Source of the DNA: Paracoccaceae bacterium
GTDB taxonomy: Bacteria > Pseudomonadota > Alphaproteobacteria > Rhodobacterales > Rhodobacteraceae
Assembly: GCA_012270125.1 (NCBI GenBank)
Contig: JAAXIY010000026.1
Location: 18,303 to 82,302 of the forward strand
Direction of reading: 5' to 3'
Length of the DNA stretch: 64,000 nucleotides
How positions within the stretch are numbered: the stretch's first letter is position 1; each line of letters starts with the position of its first letter. The notes under the pieces were generated by a model. That model was not told the DNA's origin. It did no database searches and was given only the letters and a program-made list of their open reading frames with translations. The position numbers were made by a program, and so were the translations under genes. This document shows positions 63,077 through 64,000 of the stretch, piece after piece.

Positions 63077-64000
63077 AAGATCTTGGTTCTTTGTTAATCA
63101 ATGAAATTAAAAACAATGGCCCTATGCCTTTATCCAGCTATATACAACAGTGTTTGTTGCATCCAACATTTGGTTATTATTCAAAAAAGCCAGTATTTGG
63201 AGTCGACGGTGACTTTACGACCGCACCCGAGATTTCACAAATGTTTGGGGAACTCATAGCTTTGTCGATATTACAAACATGGATAGACCAGGGTTCACCG
63301 TCTCAAATTATTCTCACCGAATTAGGCCCAGGCCGGGGGACAATGATGGCGGATATGTTGCGGACATTTAAATCATACCCTAAGTTCCTAAAGGCCGCTG
63401 AAATCCATTTAGTTGAAGCATCATCGAACTTAAAACATATTCAGAAAACAAGGCTCTCAGAATACAATATAGTGTGGCACGAAAAATTACCTAAGTTTGA
63501 AAAAAAGCACTTATTTCTGATAGCGAATGAGTTTTTTGACGCACTACCAATTGAGCAGTATTTACGAAAAGGAGACAATTTTTTTAAGAGAACCGTTCAA
63601 GTTTCTGATGGAAAACTTGAATTTGGTTTAGAGGAAAAACCAACAAAAAATTATTTTTTAGATATGAGGCTCTCTGATACTTCCAATGGTGATATTGTCG
63701 AATTGAACCTATCTGCTGCTAAGCTTTCGAAAAATATAGGGGAACATATAAATAATTTTGGTGGTGCAGCTATTTTCATTGATTATGGCGATTGGCGCTC
63801 CCTCGGCGATACTCTACAAGCTGTAAAAAACCATGAATATTGTAACGTTTTTGTTTCACCGGGAGAATTAGATATAAGTGCGCATGTGGATTTTGAAATA
63901 CTGGCTTTAAATTCTGGATGTGCTTTTAGCAAACTAACCACGCAAGGCGTTCTACTTGAAAGATTGGGGATAACTGAACGGGCAAATAATTTGGCAAAAA
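63073..64000 (+). CDS. MidA/NDUFAF7 family SAM-dependent methyltransferase (cut by window edge)
   Basis: Open frame from the ATG at 63073, overlapping the lgt stop, to the window end with no stop (309 codons visible). It starts MKDLGSLLINEIKNNGPMPL and shows HPTFGYYSKKPVFGVDGDFT, then TAPEISQMFGELIA, the SAM-binding ELGPGRGTMMADML near residue 88, LIANEFFDALPIEQY and FIDYGD. This is the COG1565 family; the mitochondrial member methylates an arginine of respiratory complex I. The target here is inferred to be NuoD-like. lgt followed by this gene is typical of Rhodobacterales. Confidence 0.9.
   Translation, partial: MKDLGSLLINEIKNNGPMPLSSYIQQCLLHPTFGYYSKKPVFGVDGDFTTAPEISQMFGELIALSILQTWIDQGSPSQIILTELGPGRGTMMADMLRTFKSYPKFLKAAEIHLVEASSNLKHIQKTRLSEYNIVWHEKLPKFEKKHLFLIANEFFDALPIEQYLRKGDNFFKRTVQVSDGKLEFGLEEKPTKNYFLDMRLSDTSNGDIVELNLSAAKLSKNIGEHINNFGGAAIFIDYGDWRSLGDTLQAVKNHEYCNVFVSPGELDISAHVDFEILALNSGCAFSKLTTQGVLLERLGITERANNLAK

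Noticed and set aside
1..64000. Mobile element, prophage or toxin-antitoxin system
   Set aside because: No transposase, integrase, phage structural gene or terminal inverted repeat was seen; the single tRNA has no integrase or repeated 3' end beside it.

Overview
The window is a gene-dense, AT-rich stretch of bacterial chromosome with no mobile element, prophage, CRISPR array or rRNA operon that I can see. Gene order and protein types point to a marine alphaproteobacterium of the Rhodobacterales (roseobacter group) with an unusually low GC content. Diagnostic blocks are tldD next to the ctaC-ctaB-(small protein)-ctaG-ctaE-SURF1-thrC cytochrome oxidase run, the thioredoxin-like gene divergent from argH followed by a tiny lipoprotein and lysA, and ubiK divergent from lgt-midA. 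The low GC and tight packing (many 1-4 base overlaps, no gap above 300 bases) fit the low-GC pelagic roseobacters. The species assignment is inference.

Layout. 1-4560 (minus): thrC (cut by the edge) and the cytochrome c oxidase subunit and assembly genes. 4748-13320 (plus): tldD, topA, scoAB, then a DEXH helicase and the PdeM nuclease that elsewhere accompany a DNA ligase. 13317-18705 (minus): one-carbon genes folD, chorismate mutase and fhs, then plsC-ftsX-ftsE. 18862-24096: zinc-ribbon membrane protein, thioredoxin-like protein, argH, lipoprotein, aminotransferase, lysA. 24206-27797: a GPH-type transporter, a tiny membrane protein, a CaiB-type CoA transferase and a phosphoglycolate-phosphatase-like gene.

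27965-44419 is the accessory-looking part. A PhnDCEE importer and a HAD-IIA phosphatase are followed by a DeoR regulator with a striking repeat-rich operator-like region, a UgpBAEC-type importer, and a calcineurin-like phosphodiesterase. Next comes an 881-residue protein that joins two cyclic-nucleotide-binding-like domains, a glycerolipid acyltransferase domain and an SGNH hydrolase. anmK, nagA and murQ, which turn anhydro-MurNAc into glucosamine-6-phosphate, close the block. I read this as an organophosphate/glycerophosphodiester and cell-envelope salvage region. The fusion protein is the least conventional object in the window.

44477-64000 is mostly housekeeping: tRNA-Leu(UAA), rhomboid protease, inositol-monophosphatase family enzyme, DUF2177, low-molecular-weight phosphatase, copper chaperone, rpmB, meaB, DUF3108, hrpB, truA, GNAT, flavin reductase, argD-argF, a SulP transporter, apt, tdk, a tRNA-binding-domain protein, proC, a YbjN-like protein, ubiK, lgt and a truncated midA-type methyltransferase. 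Three small genes shorter than 60 codons are annotated (2539-2706, 21501-21599, 25555-25671). Family names come from motif recognition by eye; no database search was run.
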